From: Microbacterium candidum
GTDB lineage: Bacteria; Actinomycetota; Actinomycetes; Actinomycetales; Microbacteriaceae
Assembly (NCBI RefSeq): GCF_030315975.1
Contig: NZ_JASXSZ010000006.1
Location: 306,911-370,910, forward strand
Length of the DNA: 64,000 nt
Direction: 5' to 3'
Positions 9,621 to 17,274 of this stretch are shown here, one piece after another; position 1 is the first letter of the stretch, and every line of letters starts with the position of its first letter. The notes beneath the pieces were generated by a model. That model searched no databases. It saw only the letters and a program-made list of their open reading frames with translations, and was not told the origin of the DNA. The translations under genes and the position numbers were made by a program.

Positions 9621-10472
9621 GTGTCGAGTCTCTTCGTCCTGGGCAACGGGTTTGACCTGCAGCATCACTTGCCAACGTCGTACGATCCTCATCTGAAGGC
9701 CCTTGCCATCGAGGGGGAGCGATTCCCTGGCGAATGGGAGAGCTACAGCATTGCCGGGAATCTCTGGGCTGCAGTGGAGGAGGGACTCGCCTATCCCGAC
9801 GTGGACATGATCCTGGAACATCTGGAGTACTACGCTCCAGATGTGTTGTCCGACCGGGAGAGCGACCGGGACGGGATCATCCACGAAGCCGAACAGCTCC
9901 TATCATTCCCCCTGGATAAGTTCGCGCAGAACGCAGACGCCGAGCTGGAGAATACCGCGGCACAGGAGAAGTTCGCGGGCTTGTTCGGCCAAGGCGACTA
10001 CTTTCTGACGTTCAATTACACGCACACCCTTCAGCGCCTGTACGGCATTGCCCCCTCGCGAATCCTGCATCTGCATGGGGAAGTTGGCGTGAACCGGCTA
10101 ATCCTCGGCTACGCGCCCGGAGGCCTGCGAGGGACTGAGATCTTGGGCAAGTGGGACAGTGAGGAGAATTTCGAATTCTACCGCTCCCGTGCGTACGAGG
10201 CGGTCGCGCGACGGATGGCCGACTTCGAAAAGATCTACCAGCATGAGGCGATGACCGAGTTCATCGGTCAGATTCCTTCCTCCACAGGTGGGATCAAGAT
10301 CTACGGCCACTCCTTCGGCAGCGTGGACAGGCCGTACTTCGATCGCTTAGCGCGGAGTTTCGACGGAGTGCCGTGGACAGTGTTCGCCCACAACGATCAA
10401 GCCCTCGAAGACATGTGCCGAGCCCTGGATGCCTATCGGTTGGGAGTCGTATACGAGGGCCACGTCATCTGA
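9621..10472 (+). CDS. AbiH-family abortive infection protein
   Basis: A 283-residue protein that opens with LFVLGNGFDLQHHLPTSY, the hallmark N-terminus of the AbiH family, and contains FLTFNYTHTLQRLYG and LHLHGEV further on, plus a late YGHSFGSVDRPYF. AbiH members cause lactococcal phage abortive infection by an unknown mechanism; the fold resembles NAD-binding SIR2-like proteins. The GTG start has AGAGAGG 8-14 nt upstream and leaves the motif at the very N-terminus, as in relatives. It is 282 bp downstream of the helicase gene and 261 bp upstream of the OLD gene, so it is probably a separate transcription unit. Confidence 0.85.
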   Translation: MSSLFVLGNGFDLQHHLPTSYDPHLKALAIEGERFPGEWESYSIAGNLWAAVEEGLAYPDVDMILEHLEYYAPDVLSDRESDRDGIIHEAEQLLSFPLDKFAQNADAELENTAAQEKFAGLFGQGDYFLTFNYTHTLQRLYGIAPSRILHLHGEVGVNRLILGYAPGGLRGTEILGKWDSEENFEFYRSRAYEAVARRMADFEKIYQHEAMTEFIGQIPSSTGGIKIYGHSFGSVDRPYFDRLARSFDGVPWTVFAHNDQALEDMCRALDAYRLGVVYEGHVI

Positions 10473-10733
10473 ACACAGGCTGACAGCCGTCGGCCGTCAC
10501 CGCCACCGGACTCTGAACAGTCGGCATTCAGAACAACACCGGCGTGGCAAGGCTCAGGTGTTCGACGCAATCGTGATTGAGTGGGCCTGGGCAACCCCTC
10601 TTCTCCTTCAGCGGCGCACACGGTTCCCAGCCGGAGAAACCACCGCGCAGTCCATCGTATCGCCGATGGCGCTCGGTGCAGAGGCGGACGACGATGAAGT
10701 GTTCTCGCGCCCAGAACAATCGGCACTGGGGGG

Positions 10734-12407
10734 TTGGGCTTGATTCTGAACGAAATGCGCGTCCGCAACTACCGGACGGTGGGCCCGGAGCAGAGACTGT
10801 CACTTCTGCCGGGCATGACCCTGGTCGGCCCCAACAACAGCGGAAAGACAAACCTACTGCGAGCCGTTCAGATGTTCTTCACTGGCTACGAGAATGTCCT
10901 CGGCTACCGTCGCGCCACCGACCTGACTTTCGGTGCCGGATCGCAGCAGACCAGCTTGGTCGCCAGCTTCACCATTGATGGGCATGCCCGCGATGCAGAG
11001 GTTCTCACGCTCCTCGACGAACTCCACGCCATCGTTGGGACCCAACGAGACTCCGACACATTCACGGTGAATCTCTACTTCACGGGCGTGAACGACACCC
11101 CGGTCTACCGGGTGTTCGGCAACGTCAAAGTGCCCGTCGCTGATCGGCCGACCTTTAGCCGAAAGCAGAAGCAGCTGGTCGAGCTGCTTCTCGGCACGTT
11201 TCGCGTGCACTATGTGCCGTCAGCCAAGAGCATCACGAGTCTCTACGACGATCTGCTGAAGCCGTTTGTCACCCACGCAGCGTTCCAAGCGATTGAGCCT
11301 CACCTCGATGGCATTCAGGCAGAGCTTGACTCCGTCGCACAGAGCTTGAACGAGGAGCTGAACGCGGTCGGACTGTCAGGAATCCAGTCGAGCTTTCGCC
11401 TGCCCACGCGGTCCACAGATCTGCTCGCGGGCTTCGAGCTGATGCTCTCGGATCCGAGCAGCACCACGCTCAGCGAGAAGGGTCAGGGAATTCAGTCGAC
11501 GGTGTTATTCGCCTCATTTGCCTGGATCACCGAGCAAGAGAAACTGGTTGAGGGCGTCCCTCTTTGGCTCATCGAGGAACCCGAATCGTACCTGCATCCC
11601 GAACTCACGAAGGCTCTCTACGCGGTACTTGAAACCCTCTCAAACTCAAGCACGGTGGTCGCTACCACGCATTCGCTCGCGTTCGTGCCGACTGATCACA
11701 GCCTGGTTCAAGGAGTCGACCTCGATCCTGCTACTCGCCGAACTGTGGTTAGCGACTTTCGATCGCATGCTGAGGCGACCCAGCGTATTCGTCGATCTCT
11801 CGGCGTGCAGTTCTCGGACTACTACAACCTGGCAGAGTGCAACGTCTTCCTGGAGGGACCGAGCGACAAAGAGCTGATGCTTTGGGCGCTCTCACAACTG
11901 GACCCAAACGGAGTCACATATCCCCTCCTGGGCGCAAGCCTGCTCGAGGACTTCGGGGGCGTGAAGCAACTCGAGGGCTTCCTGAAGGCTACATACGCTC
12001 CAATCCGCGACGAGCGCGCCTTGGTGGCTGTCTTCGATGGCGACAGCGCCGGTCAGCAGTCGCGCCAAAACCTCCAGCAATACTTCGGTCAGAAGGAGGT
12101 TCCGTTCGACCCGAACCGAGACTTCGTGTCTGTTCGCAATGGATTTGCCGTCGAGGGACTCTTCCCAGACGAAGCGGTGATGGAGATGCACGACCAGCAC
12201 TCCAGTTGGTTTCAGACCTACTCAGTGGATTCGTCTGGAGACCTCGAGCCATTTCAGATCAAGGATGGTCGCAAGTCGGATGCGATTCGTTTCCTCAAGC
12301 AGGCCGCTCCGTCGATGGTCGACTGGGATCGTCGATGGTTGTCGTTCCTGTCCGCGATCGACAGCGCACTCCAGACTCAGATAGAGCGCCTAGCGAGGCA
12401 GCAGTGA
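10734..12407 (+). CDS. OLD-family ATPase/TOPRIM nuclease, stand-alone (class 1-like)
   Basis: A 557-residue overcoming-lysogenization-defect family protein. The ABC-type ATPase half has Walker A GPNNSGKT (32-39), a SEKGQG signature, the LIEEPESYLHPE Walker B/D-loop and the VVATTHS H-loop. The TOPRIM nuclease half has EGPSDKE (Glu374) and VFDGDSAG (Asp435, Asp437). Paired with a UvrD-like GajB, this family forms the Gabija system; no such partner is adjacent, so it resembles class 1 OLD. The start is uncertain: TTG at 10734, TTG at 10740 (GGGGGG about 6 nt upstream) or ATG at 10755 are possible. A role in phage defence is inferred from family and neighbours. Confidence 0.87.
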   Translation: MGLILNEMRVRNYRTVGPEQRLSLLPGMTLVGPNNSGKTNLLRAVQMFFTGYENVLGYRRATDLTFGAGSQQTSLVASFTIDGHARDAEVLTLLDELHAIVGTQRDSDTFTVNLYFTGVNDTPVYRVFGNVKVPVADRPTFSRKQKQLVELLLGTFRVHYVPSAKSITSLYDDLLKPFVTHAAFQAIEPHLDGIQAELDSVAQSLNEELNAVGLSGIQSSFRLPTRSTDLLAGFELMLSDPSSTTLSEKGQGIQSTVLFASFAWITEQEKLVEGVPLWLIEEPESYLHPELTKALYAVLETLSNSSTVVATTHSLAFVPTDHSLVQGVDLDPATRRTVVSDFRSHAEATQRIRRSLGVQFSDYYNLAECNVFLEGPSDKELMLWALSQLDPNGVTYPLLGASLLEDFGGVKQLEGFLKATYAPIRDERALVAVFDGDSAGQQSRQNLQQYFGQKEVPFDPNRDFVSVRNGFAVEGLFPDEAVMEMHDQHSSWFQTYSVDSSGDLEPFQIKDGRKSDAIRFLKQAAPSMVDWDRRWLSFLSAIDSALQTQIERLARQQ

Positions 12408-12542
12408 CTTTGCCCATAGACATAGAGGCCCCAGTACCACGAGCGGCGGAGTGGGAATGCTGAAATCCTAGATGTACTGACCTCGGCCGTTGTTCAGGCG
12501 TCCACGCCGAAGGCGCCTGACCGCCCCATCAACGTCGCTGGT

Positions 12543-12830
12543 CTACATCTCGGTCAGTTCGCCCACCTCGACGCTGCCACCGCGGGAGAGGCCGGGGCAT
12601 CCTTCGGCCAGTGCCGTCGCCGCGGTCAGGTCGGCCGCATCGACAAGCACGTAGCCGGACAATGCGTTGGGTCCAGCGGACGTTCCCAGCAGCGCCGTCG
12701 CCCCGACGCGGCTGCCCATGTCGGTCACCGCCGAGCCGAGCTTCTGGAACCAGGCGCCCCACGCAGCGACCTCTTCCTCGGTGGCGGTCACGGCGGGGTT
12801 GTTGCGGAAAGCAAAAACGTAAGCAGACAT
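12543..12830 (-). CDS. YciI-like (DGPF-type) domain protein
   Basis: A 95-residue protein beginning MSAYVFAFRN with a central SGYVLVDAADLTAATALAEG segment, the usual alternation of strand and helix in the YCII-related dimeric alpha+beta fold. Family members include small dehalogenase/isomerase-like enzymes, mostly without known substrates. The ATG at 12830 is chosen because AGGAG lies 6 nt upstream. A longer in-frame reading to 12995 has no ribosome site and looks artefactual. It stands alone between the OLD gene and the small HTH gene, and it ends 135 bp from the convergent OLD gene. Confidence 0.75.
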   Translation of the reverse strand: MSAYVFAFRNNPAVTATEEEVAAWGAWFQKLGSAVTDMGSRVGATALLGTSAGPNALSGYVLVDAADLTAATALAEGCPGLSRGGSVEVGELTEM

Positions 12831-12984
12831 GATGTGCTCCTTCTGACTCTGGTCGACGTCGGATGTCGACTCAGCAGTACGACGTGCGAGCGCCTCCGAA
12901 ATCGACACATCACAGAAAATAGGTCTGTTGCATGGGCAAGTGGCCCGTAATGCGATCCCGTCTCCTTGACGCGTACGGTGCGAA

Positions 12985-13164
12985 CTAGACGTCAACGCCG
13001 AAGGCGCGGAGCAGCCCGACGCGGGGGATCATCCGGCGCGGGCCCAGCTGGACCGTCGGGATGGTCCCGCTCTCGATGCCGAGCTTGATCGTGCGGTAGT
13101 CGACGCCGACGAGCTTCGCGGCATCCTTCATCGTCAGAGCGAGGCTTTGCGGTGACCGGTTCAT
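12985..13164 (-). CDS. Small helix-turn-helix protein (excisionase/HTH_17-like)
   Basis: A 59-residue protein made almost entirely of a winged-helix DNA-binding unit: LTMKDAAKLVGVDYRTIKL is the helix-turn-helix and TVQLGPRRMIPRVGL the wing. This is the layout of excisionase and MerR-like HTH_17 domains. AGGAG 9 nt upstream supports the ATG at 13164. It is divergent from another HTH protein, and the shared intergenic region has two copies of a 28-29 nt operator-like repeat. It may be a recombination directionality factor left from an integrative element, or a local repressor. Confidence 0.75.
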   Translation of the reverse strand: MNRSPQSLALTMKDAAKLVGVDYRTIKLGIESGTIPTVQLGPRRMIPRVGLLRAFGVDV

Positions 13165-13179
13165 CGCCCTTCTCCTTTC

Positions 13180-13253
13180 GTGAGCCAAGAGTGTCAGTCT
13201 CTCTTCACCGAAAGCTAGCACAGATGTGAGCCAAGATCGACACTCTTCTTCAC
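13180..13253. promoter_or_regulatory. Twin operator-like repeats between divergent HTH genes
   Basis: Two direct copies of a partly palindromic unit, 13180-13208 and 13226-13253. Each begins GTGAGCCAAGA and ends CTTCAC or CTTCTTCAC, so each has GTGA and TCAC at its ends with AAGA and TCTT inside. The copies start 46 nt apart, about four helical turns. They occupy the region where promoters for both flanking HTH genes must lie, which fits auto-regulation by one or both proteins. Confidence 0.6.
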
Positions 13254-13284
13254 GAATCCGCGACAACCTGGAATAGTGGGCTTC

Positions 13285-13905
13285 ATGGCAGACGTCCAGA
13301 CGTACGACATCAGCGACGAACGCATCGATCTGGGGAGCGGCGTGACGCTCCCCAAGTCGTGGCACGCGCGCGTCTCGGGCGAGCAGGGCGTGCCCGGAAT
13401 GATCACGGTGCGCGTCGAGTGGGATGCCGAGCTCGGGCGCTCCGCAGTCGCCCTCGCCGCCCTCGAGCGCGACGGGGGAGGCGTCGATATCACGAGCCAG
13501 GTGCTGCGCGAGGTGCGCACGCACTGGATCATGACGATGTCGGCCTTCGACGTCGTCACGGTCAACGACGTCACGGATGACGGCGAGATCCGGCCCATCC
13601 CCGTGCGAGAGTTCCTCGGCCGCGAGCGTGAGCGCGGTGAGCGGGACAGCTCGGAGTTGCTCCATCAGGGAGTCACCGTCTACCGCATCGCGACGGCGCT
13701 CAGCTTCCCGCCGCTCAAGCTCGTCGCCGACACCCTCCGGATCAGTCAGAGCACCGCGACGCGCATCATGAGTCGTGCGCGCGACCTCGGTCTCGCACCC
13801 GAAGTGCGCATCCAGGAGCCGCGGCGCGCGCCGGCCGTCGACCCGTACGGCACGGGGCTTCTCTACGGTCCGTCCGGCCCAGGCGGGCCATCGCTCGGAC
13901 GCTGA
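13285..13905 (+). CDS. Unrecognised protein with C-terminal helix-turn-helix
   Basis: A 206-residue protein whose C-terminal third reads as a helix-turn-helix: LKLVADTLRISQSTATRIM followed by a short arm and a Gly/Pro-rich tail. The N-terminal 120 residues are acidic with strand-like repeats and match no family I know. The ATG at 13285 or an in-frame GTG at 13276 could start it; no clear ribosome site favours either. It is divergent from the 59-residue HTH gene and shares its operator-like repeats. A regulator, perhaps of the island's own genes, is the likely role. Confidence 0.7.
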   Translation: MADVQTYDISDERIDLGSGVTLPKSWHARVSGEQGVPGMITVRVEWDAELGRSAVALAALERDGGGVDITSQVLREVRTHWIMTMSAFDVVTVNDVTDDGEIRPIPVREFLGRERERGERDSSELLHQGVTVYRIATALSFPPLKLVADTLRISQSTATRIMSRARDLGLAPEVRIQEPRRAPAVDPYGTGLLYGPSGPGGPSLGR

Positions 13906-13969
13906 GCGGGCCACGACGAGTGGCCTCCGGGGGCTCCTGCCGGCCCATGCAGGGCAGTAAGTCACTGGG

Positions 13970-14869
13970 TTATCGAGCGCAATCCGCCATCAGTCTCATC
14001 AGTCCGGTGGCGTCGTCCGTCGTGAAGAGCTCGTCGAGGGCGAGGTTCTGCTCGTACAGCCGCGCGTACGGGATGGAGATCGCGTCGAATCCATGTCTCA
14101 TGAGCTCGCCGCTGGCCATGAGTTTCGCGGTGCGCTTGTTGCCGTCGAAGTAGAGCTGGTGACGGATCACGGACGCCGCGTACACGAGCGCGCGAACCCG
14201 AGGGTCCGGCTCGTCGGTGAGGTAGTCCAGCAAGTCCGCATACGCCTCGCGCAGCAGCACGCCACCATCGCCGTGCGGTCGGCCGTCGACGACCCCACCG
14301 GAGGAGAGGCGCACGGTGCCGCCACCTGTCGCCTGACCCTCTCCGCGGAACATCCCGGAGTCGATCGCCTCGTGTGCCGCGACCAGCGCATGCAGCCGAT
14401 CGGAAACGGGCTTGGTGAGATCGAACTGTCCGTTCCCCACCAGACGGTCCAGTTCGTTGAAGCCCTCGTTCAGCGCGAGGATCTGGTTCTGGTCATCCAG
14501 AGGCTTGCCCTGCACGGTGACTCCCTCCAGTAGCGTGCGCACCTCGGGCAGCGTGAAGGTGTTGCCTTCCAGCCGTGCGGCATCCCAGATGAAGTCGGGC
14601 TTGCGTGCCCGGAACCGCTGCCGCGCGCGCTCGGATGCGTCGCTTGTCGAGAGGTCCTTGGCGTGTCCGATCACGGACAGGTCGACGTGGGCGATGTCCC
14701 AATACACGCCGGTCAGGCGAAGCTGCTCCTGCTGGAGCGCGGCCTGGGCGAACTCAGGCCGCACCCGCGCGGTCCCGCTCACCGGGAGCGTGCGCGGCGG
14801 TCGCGCTGTCGGTGCCCCGTACTGCTCGGGCCCTGCGCCCCAGCGCGGGCTGCGGTCATTGCCCGTCAT
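13970..14869 (-). CDS. Fic-family protein, toxin candidate
   Basis: A 299-residue protein with Fic-domain features: an EGN element at 101-103 (the alpha-inhibitory type motif, with Ala in place of the usual Ser/Thr), a LHALVAAHEAI helix, and the loop RHQLYFDGNKRTAKL near residues 236-250. Fic enzymes transfer AMP or related groups to hydroxyl side chains of target proteins. In the canonical motif the catalytic His is four residues before the Asp; here that residue is Gln238, with His237 beside it. Activity is therefore uncertain. The gene starts 3 nt after the stop of an HTH-containing gene, an arrangement typical of toxin-antitoxin operons. Confidence 0.85.
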   Translation of the reverse strand: MTGNDRSPRWGAGPEQYGAPTARPPRTLPVSGTARVRPEFAQAALQQEQLRLTGVYWDIAHVDLSVIGHAKDLSTSDASERARQRFRARKPDFIWDAARLEGNTFTLPEVRTLLEGVTVQGKPLDDQNQILALNEGFNELDRLVGNGQFDLTKPVSDRLHALVAAHEAIDSGMFRGEGQATGGGTVRLSSGGVVDGRPHGDGGVLLREAYADLLDYLTDEPDPRVRALVYAASVIRHQLYFDGNKRTAKLMASGELMRHGFDAISIPYARLYEQNLALDELFTTDDATGLMRLMADCAR

Positions 14870-14872
14870 CGT

Positions 14873-15706
14873 TCACCAACTCCTTGCCAAGTCGAGCGCC
14901 GTGAGGCCCAGGTCGCCACCGACGCCCAGACTGTCGATGACCGCCTGGATGGGGGACACCAGCGGAACCCCGCCGGGCTCAGCTGCGCGAACGAGGTGAT
15001 GAGGCGCCAGAGGCGCGATGATCACCGTCGCCGCGCGCGCGGTGCGTACCGACCGGTGTGTCTCCATGAGGTAGCGGGAGAACTGTGTCGGCAAGGATGT
15101 CCACACAACGGTCGGCATCTTCGCCCATCGCTCCTGCTCGCTCTCGGCACTCGCGATCGTGGTGAGGTCATGAGGCAGCTCGACCCTCAGTGCTCGAAGA
15201 GCCGCTCCACCAGAGAAGACATATCGGTGGTCGCGGTACTCGGTGGAGGTCGCGCTGGCTGCAGACATCAACCGCTCGAGGTCGTTGCGGCCGGCGAGCA
15301 TGATCGCGTCAGGGGAATTCTGCGGCGCAGACAGCGCCGCAGCCTCGGAGACGAGACGTAGTGGGTCAACGGAGCCCTCATCCCCGTCGTCTGCTCGCAC
15401 ATACCGCAGCAGTCTGTCCCGCCACGCTCCGAGATCGGCGCGCAAGAGGGGCGGGTCCATGTCGGTCAGATCGTCGAGCAGATCCCGTGCCGCAGCCGCA
15501 GCCGCCGGCTGGTACGCACGGTCTAAGCGGATCTCGATGTCGAACCCGCAGGCCAGCGCGATCTCCCGGAGTGTGTCCAGGCGCGCGCGACTCTGGTCCT
15601 GACGCAGCACCCACTCCGTGTTGCGCGAGACGCCGGCCCGTTGCGCGAGCTCGACCCGCGGAATCGGCGGTGCCGCGATCAGATCGGCGAATGTCACAGC
15701 GTCCAT
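14873..15706 (-). CDS. HTH (XRE-like) protein, probable antitoxin/repressor of the Fic operon
   Basis: A 277-residue protein with an XRE-like helix-turn-helix at residues 17-52 (VELAQRAGVSRNTEWVLR then LDTLREIALACGF). The remaining 220 residues are unrecognised; the C-terminal SPIQAVIDSL-GLTALDLAR part is faintly like AbiEi-type antitoxins. The ATG at 15706 is supported by GGGAGG 7 nt upstream; longer readings to 15874 lack this and run through the operator. It precedes the Fic gene by 3 nt, so both are co-transcribed. A palindrome-rich region just upstream suggests auto-repression. Confidence 0.75.
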   Translation of the reverse strand: MDAVTFADLIAAPPIPRVELAQRAGVSRNTEWVLRQDQSRARLDTLREIALACGFDIEIRLDRAYQPAAAAAARDLLDDLTDMDPPLLRADLGAWRDRLLRYVRADDGDEGSVDPLRLVSEAAALSAPQNSPDAIMLAGRNDLERLMSAASATSTEYRDHRYVFSGGAALRALRVELPHDLTTIASAESEQERWAKMPTVVWTSLPTQFSRYLMETHRSVRTARAATVIIAPLAPHHLVRAAEPGGVPLVSPIQAVIDSLGVGGDLGLTALDLARSW

Positions 15707-15721
15707 GACGACGTCCTCCCT

Positions 15722-15806
15722 GCAGGACAGCATAGCACTGGGTCCTGTAAGCAGGACGTTGTGGTTCTTTGTCCTTTTAAAAGGACGATGCGAAGGGCCT
15801 GTCCTT
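15722..15806. promoter_or_regulatory. AGGAC/GTCCT operator array upstream of the HTH-Fic operon
   Basis: A perfect 16-bp palindrome, GTCCTTTTAAAAGGAC, lies at 15771-15786. Additional half sites of the same sequence (AGGAC or GTCCT) occur near 15724, 15742, 15752 and 15802. The palindrome has the TCC-N8-GGA core known from HipB operators. It is 65 bp upstream of the HTH gene start and just past the hipA stop, so repression of the HTH-Fic operon is the simplest reading. Confidence 0.6.
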
Positions 15807-15810
15807 CCCG

Positions 15811-15829
15811 GGCGGCATGCGCGGCGGTC
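15811..15829. repeat. 19-bp copy of the relaxase start region
   Basis: GGCGGCATGCGCGGCGGTC occurs here and at 2554-2572, where it spans the relaxase start codon. The 18 nt to the left also agree at many positions (CCT, CCT and CCC blocks in register), but the relaxase -10 box TACCCT is TTCCCG here. This may be the decayed 5' end of a second relaxase gene or a recombination scar between the two toxin-antitoxin modules. Confidence 0.5.
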
Positions 15830-15834
15830 GAGGG

Positions 15835-17274
15835 TCAGCGCGTGGAGCGGGTGCGGTATCGGCCTGTGGTCCATCGGTCGCCGCGCCAGCGACCAGGTTC
15901 CCAGATCCGCCCGGCGTCGGGGCGGGCGACGGACGTCACGCCTGGGAATCGGGGGAGGGCCCGCAGGGTCACGTCTTCGCCGTCCCAGCGCTCCACGAAC
16001 TCCGAGGCGAAGCGGTCGAGGCGGCCAGGCATGGCGCGCAGCTCGTCAGTCACCATGGTCCCAGGGACTGCAGTGACGGCATCCTCGACGGCGTCGGGGA
16101 GCTGCTGGGCCATCTCCCGAAGAACGCGGTCGAAGGCGCTCCTGGACACTCCGAGGACATCGGCGCTGCGCGCGAGGTTTCGGCCGGAGATCTGACGGTA
16201 CTTGCGCTCCTTGCCATACTTCACCGCGGCATCCGCCCTGAACTTCACGCGCTCCTCGGTCCACAATCCGTGCGCGGAGATGAGGTCGTACGCAGGGGCG
16301 AGCCTGGTGATCGCACCGAGGTGGAGCATGCTGTGGTTCTTCGCGTGCGCGTCGACGCCCGCCGCGAGCAGGTTGAACACGAAGAGCCTCGTGAGGGCCC
16401 GCTCATCCTCGATGCGGTAGGCCGGCGACGAGGTGCCACGGACAAGGCTCACCATGTCGGCCATGGTCGGGCCGCCGTCCTGCTCGTACTTAAGCGAGGG
16501 GTAGACGCGGAGGGCCTGGCAGAAGTCCTCCCCGTGCACCCGCAGGACCTTGTCCTCTCGCGAGAGGCGTCGATCGAATCGTGTCGTCACGAACGCGGGT
16601 ACGCCGGCGAAGTCGAGGATGTCGACCTGGGCCGCGCGGACCCCGACGGCGCGTGCGGCACGCATCGTGGTGAACTCGACGGCTTGGACGTGGTCGTCCG
16701 TGTGCCCCGTCTTCAGCACCATCCCCGGTTTGACAATGTGCGTGCTGGGCGCCCGCCCATTCGGCTCGAACCACTGGCCGTCGATCTGGGCGAGCGCGAA
16801 CTTGCCCTGGTTGCCGCCGAGGGAGAACCGGCTCTGATCGTCATCCGTGTCATCGACCCAATGGTCCGGGTCGTCGAGGATGGCGCGCACCCGCCGGGCG
16901 ATCTCGCTCCCTGACATCGGCGACAGCTCCCCGGCGTCGGAGGGCACCACACCCTCGGGGACGACCTGGACGGACCCCGGTGCGTCTTCGCCCATGTGGG
17001 CCAGGAGCGTGAACGGATCGGTGCGACGCTCGCCGAACTTCGCCGCCCACCGGCTGCGGACCCCCTCGGCGTCGGGGAGCAGGTTCGACAGCCACGGCAT
17101 GACGACGTCCGGCCCGTGCCCGAGTTCGGTCACGGGCATGGTCGCCGACAGCGGGGTCGCATCGCGCTGGCCGAGGTAGTCCTCGTCGTAGAGGAACTCG
17201 ACCTGGTTCTGCTCGCCGCGCAGGAGCTTGCCGGCGAAGCGCTCGTCGAGCCAGAGATCGAGAGCGTCGGCCAT
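15835..17274 (-). CDS. hipA: HipA-like Ser/Thr kinase toxin
   Basis: A 479-residue HipA-fold kinase. It has the N-terminal HipA_N region, a Gly-rich SLGGNQGKFAL loop, THIVKPG, the catalytic VDAHAKNHS segment (Asp308, Asn313) and AYDLIS, which supplies the metal-binding Asp. HipA phosphorylates glutamyl-tRNA synthetase in E. coli and causes persistence; the target here is unknown. It is about 40 residues longer than E. coli HipA because of an Arg/Trp-rich C-terminal tail. Its ATG shares one base with the hipB stop (TGATG), so expression is coupled to the antitoxin. Confidence 0.9.
   Translation of the reverse strand: MADALDLWLDERFAGKLLRGEQNQVEFLYDEDYLGQRDATPLSATMPVTELGHGPDVVMPWLSNLLPDAEGVRSRWAAKFGERRTDPFTLLAHMGEDAPGSVQVVPEGVVPSDAGELSPMSGSEIARRVRAILDDPDHWVDDTDDDQSRFSLGGNQGKFALAQIDGQWFEPNGRAPSTHIVKPGMVLKTGHTDDHVQAVEFTTMRAARAVGVRAAQVDILDFAGVPAFVTTRFDRRLSREDKVLRVHGEDFCQALRVYPSLKYEQDGGPTMADMVSLVRGTSSPAYRIEDERALTRLFVFNLLAAGVDAHAKNHSMLHLGAITRLAPAYDLISAHGLWTEERVKFRADAAVKYGKERKYRQISGRNLARSADVLGVSRSAFDRVLREMAQQLPDAVEDAVTAVPGTMVTDELRAMPGRLDRFASEFVERWDGEDVTLRALPRFPGVTSVARPDAGRIWEPGRWRGDRWTTGRYRTRSTR

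Noticed and set aside
10734..12407. Calling the OLD protein GajA of a Gabija system
   Set aside because: Gabija requires an adjacent UvrD-like GajB; the nearest helicase is the SF2 protein at 6360-9338, which lacks UvrD motifs and is coupled to its own nuclease.
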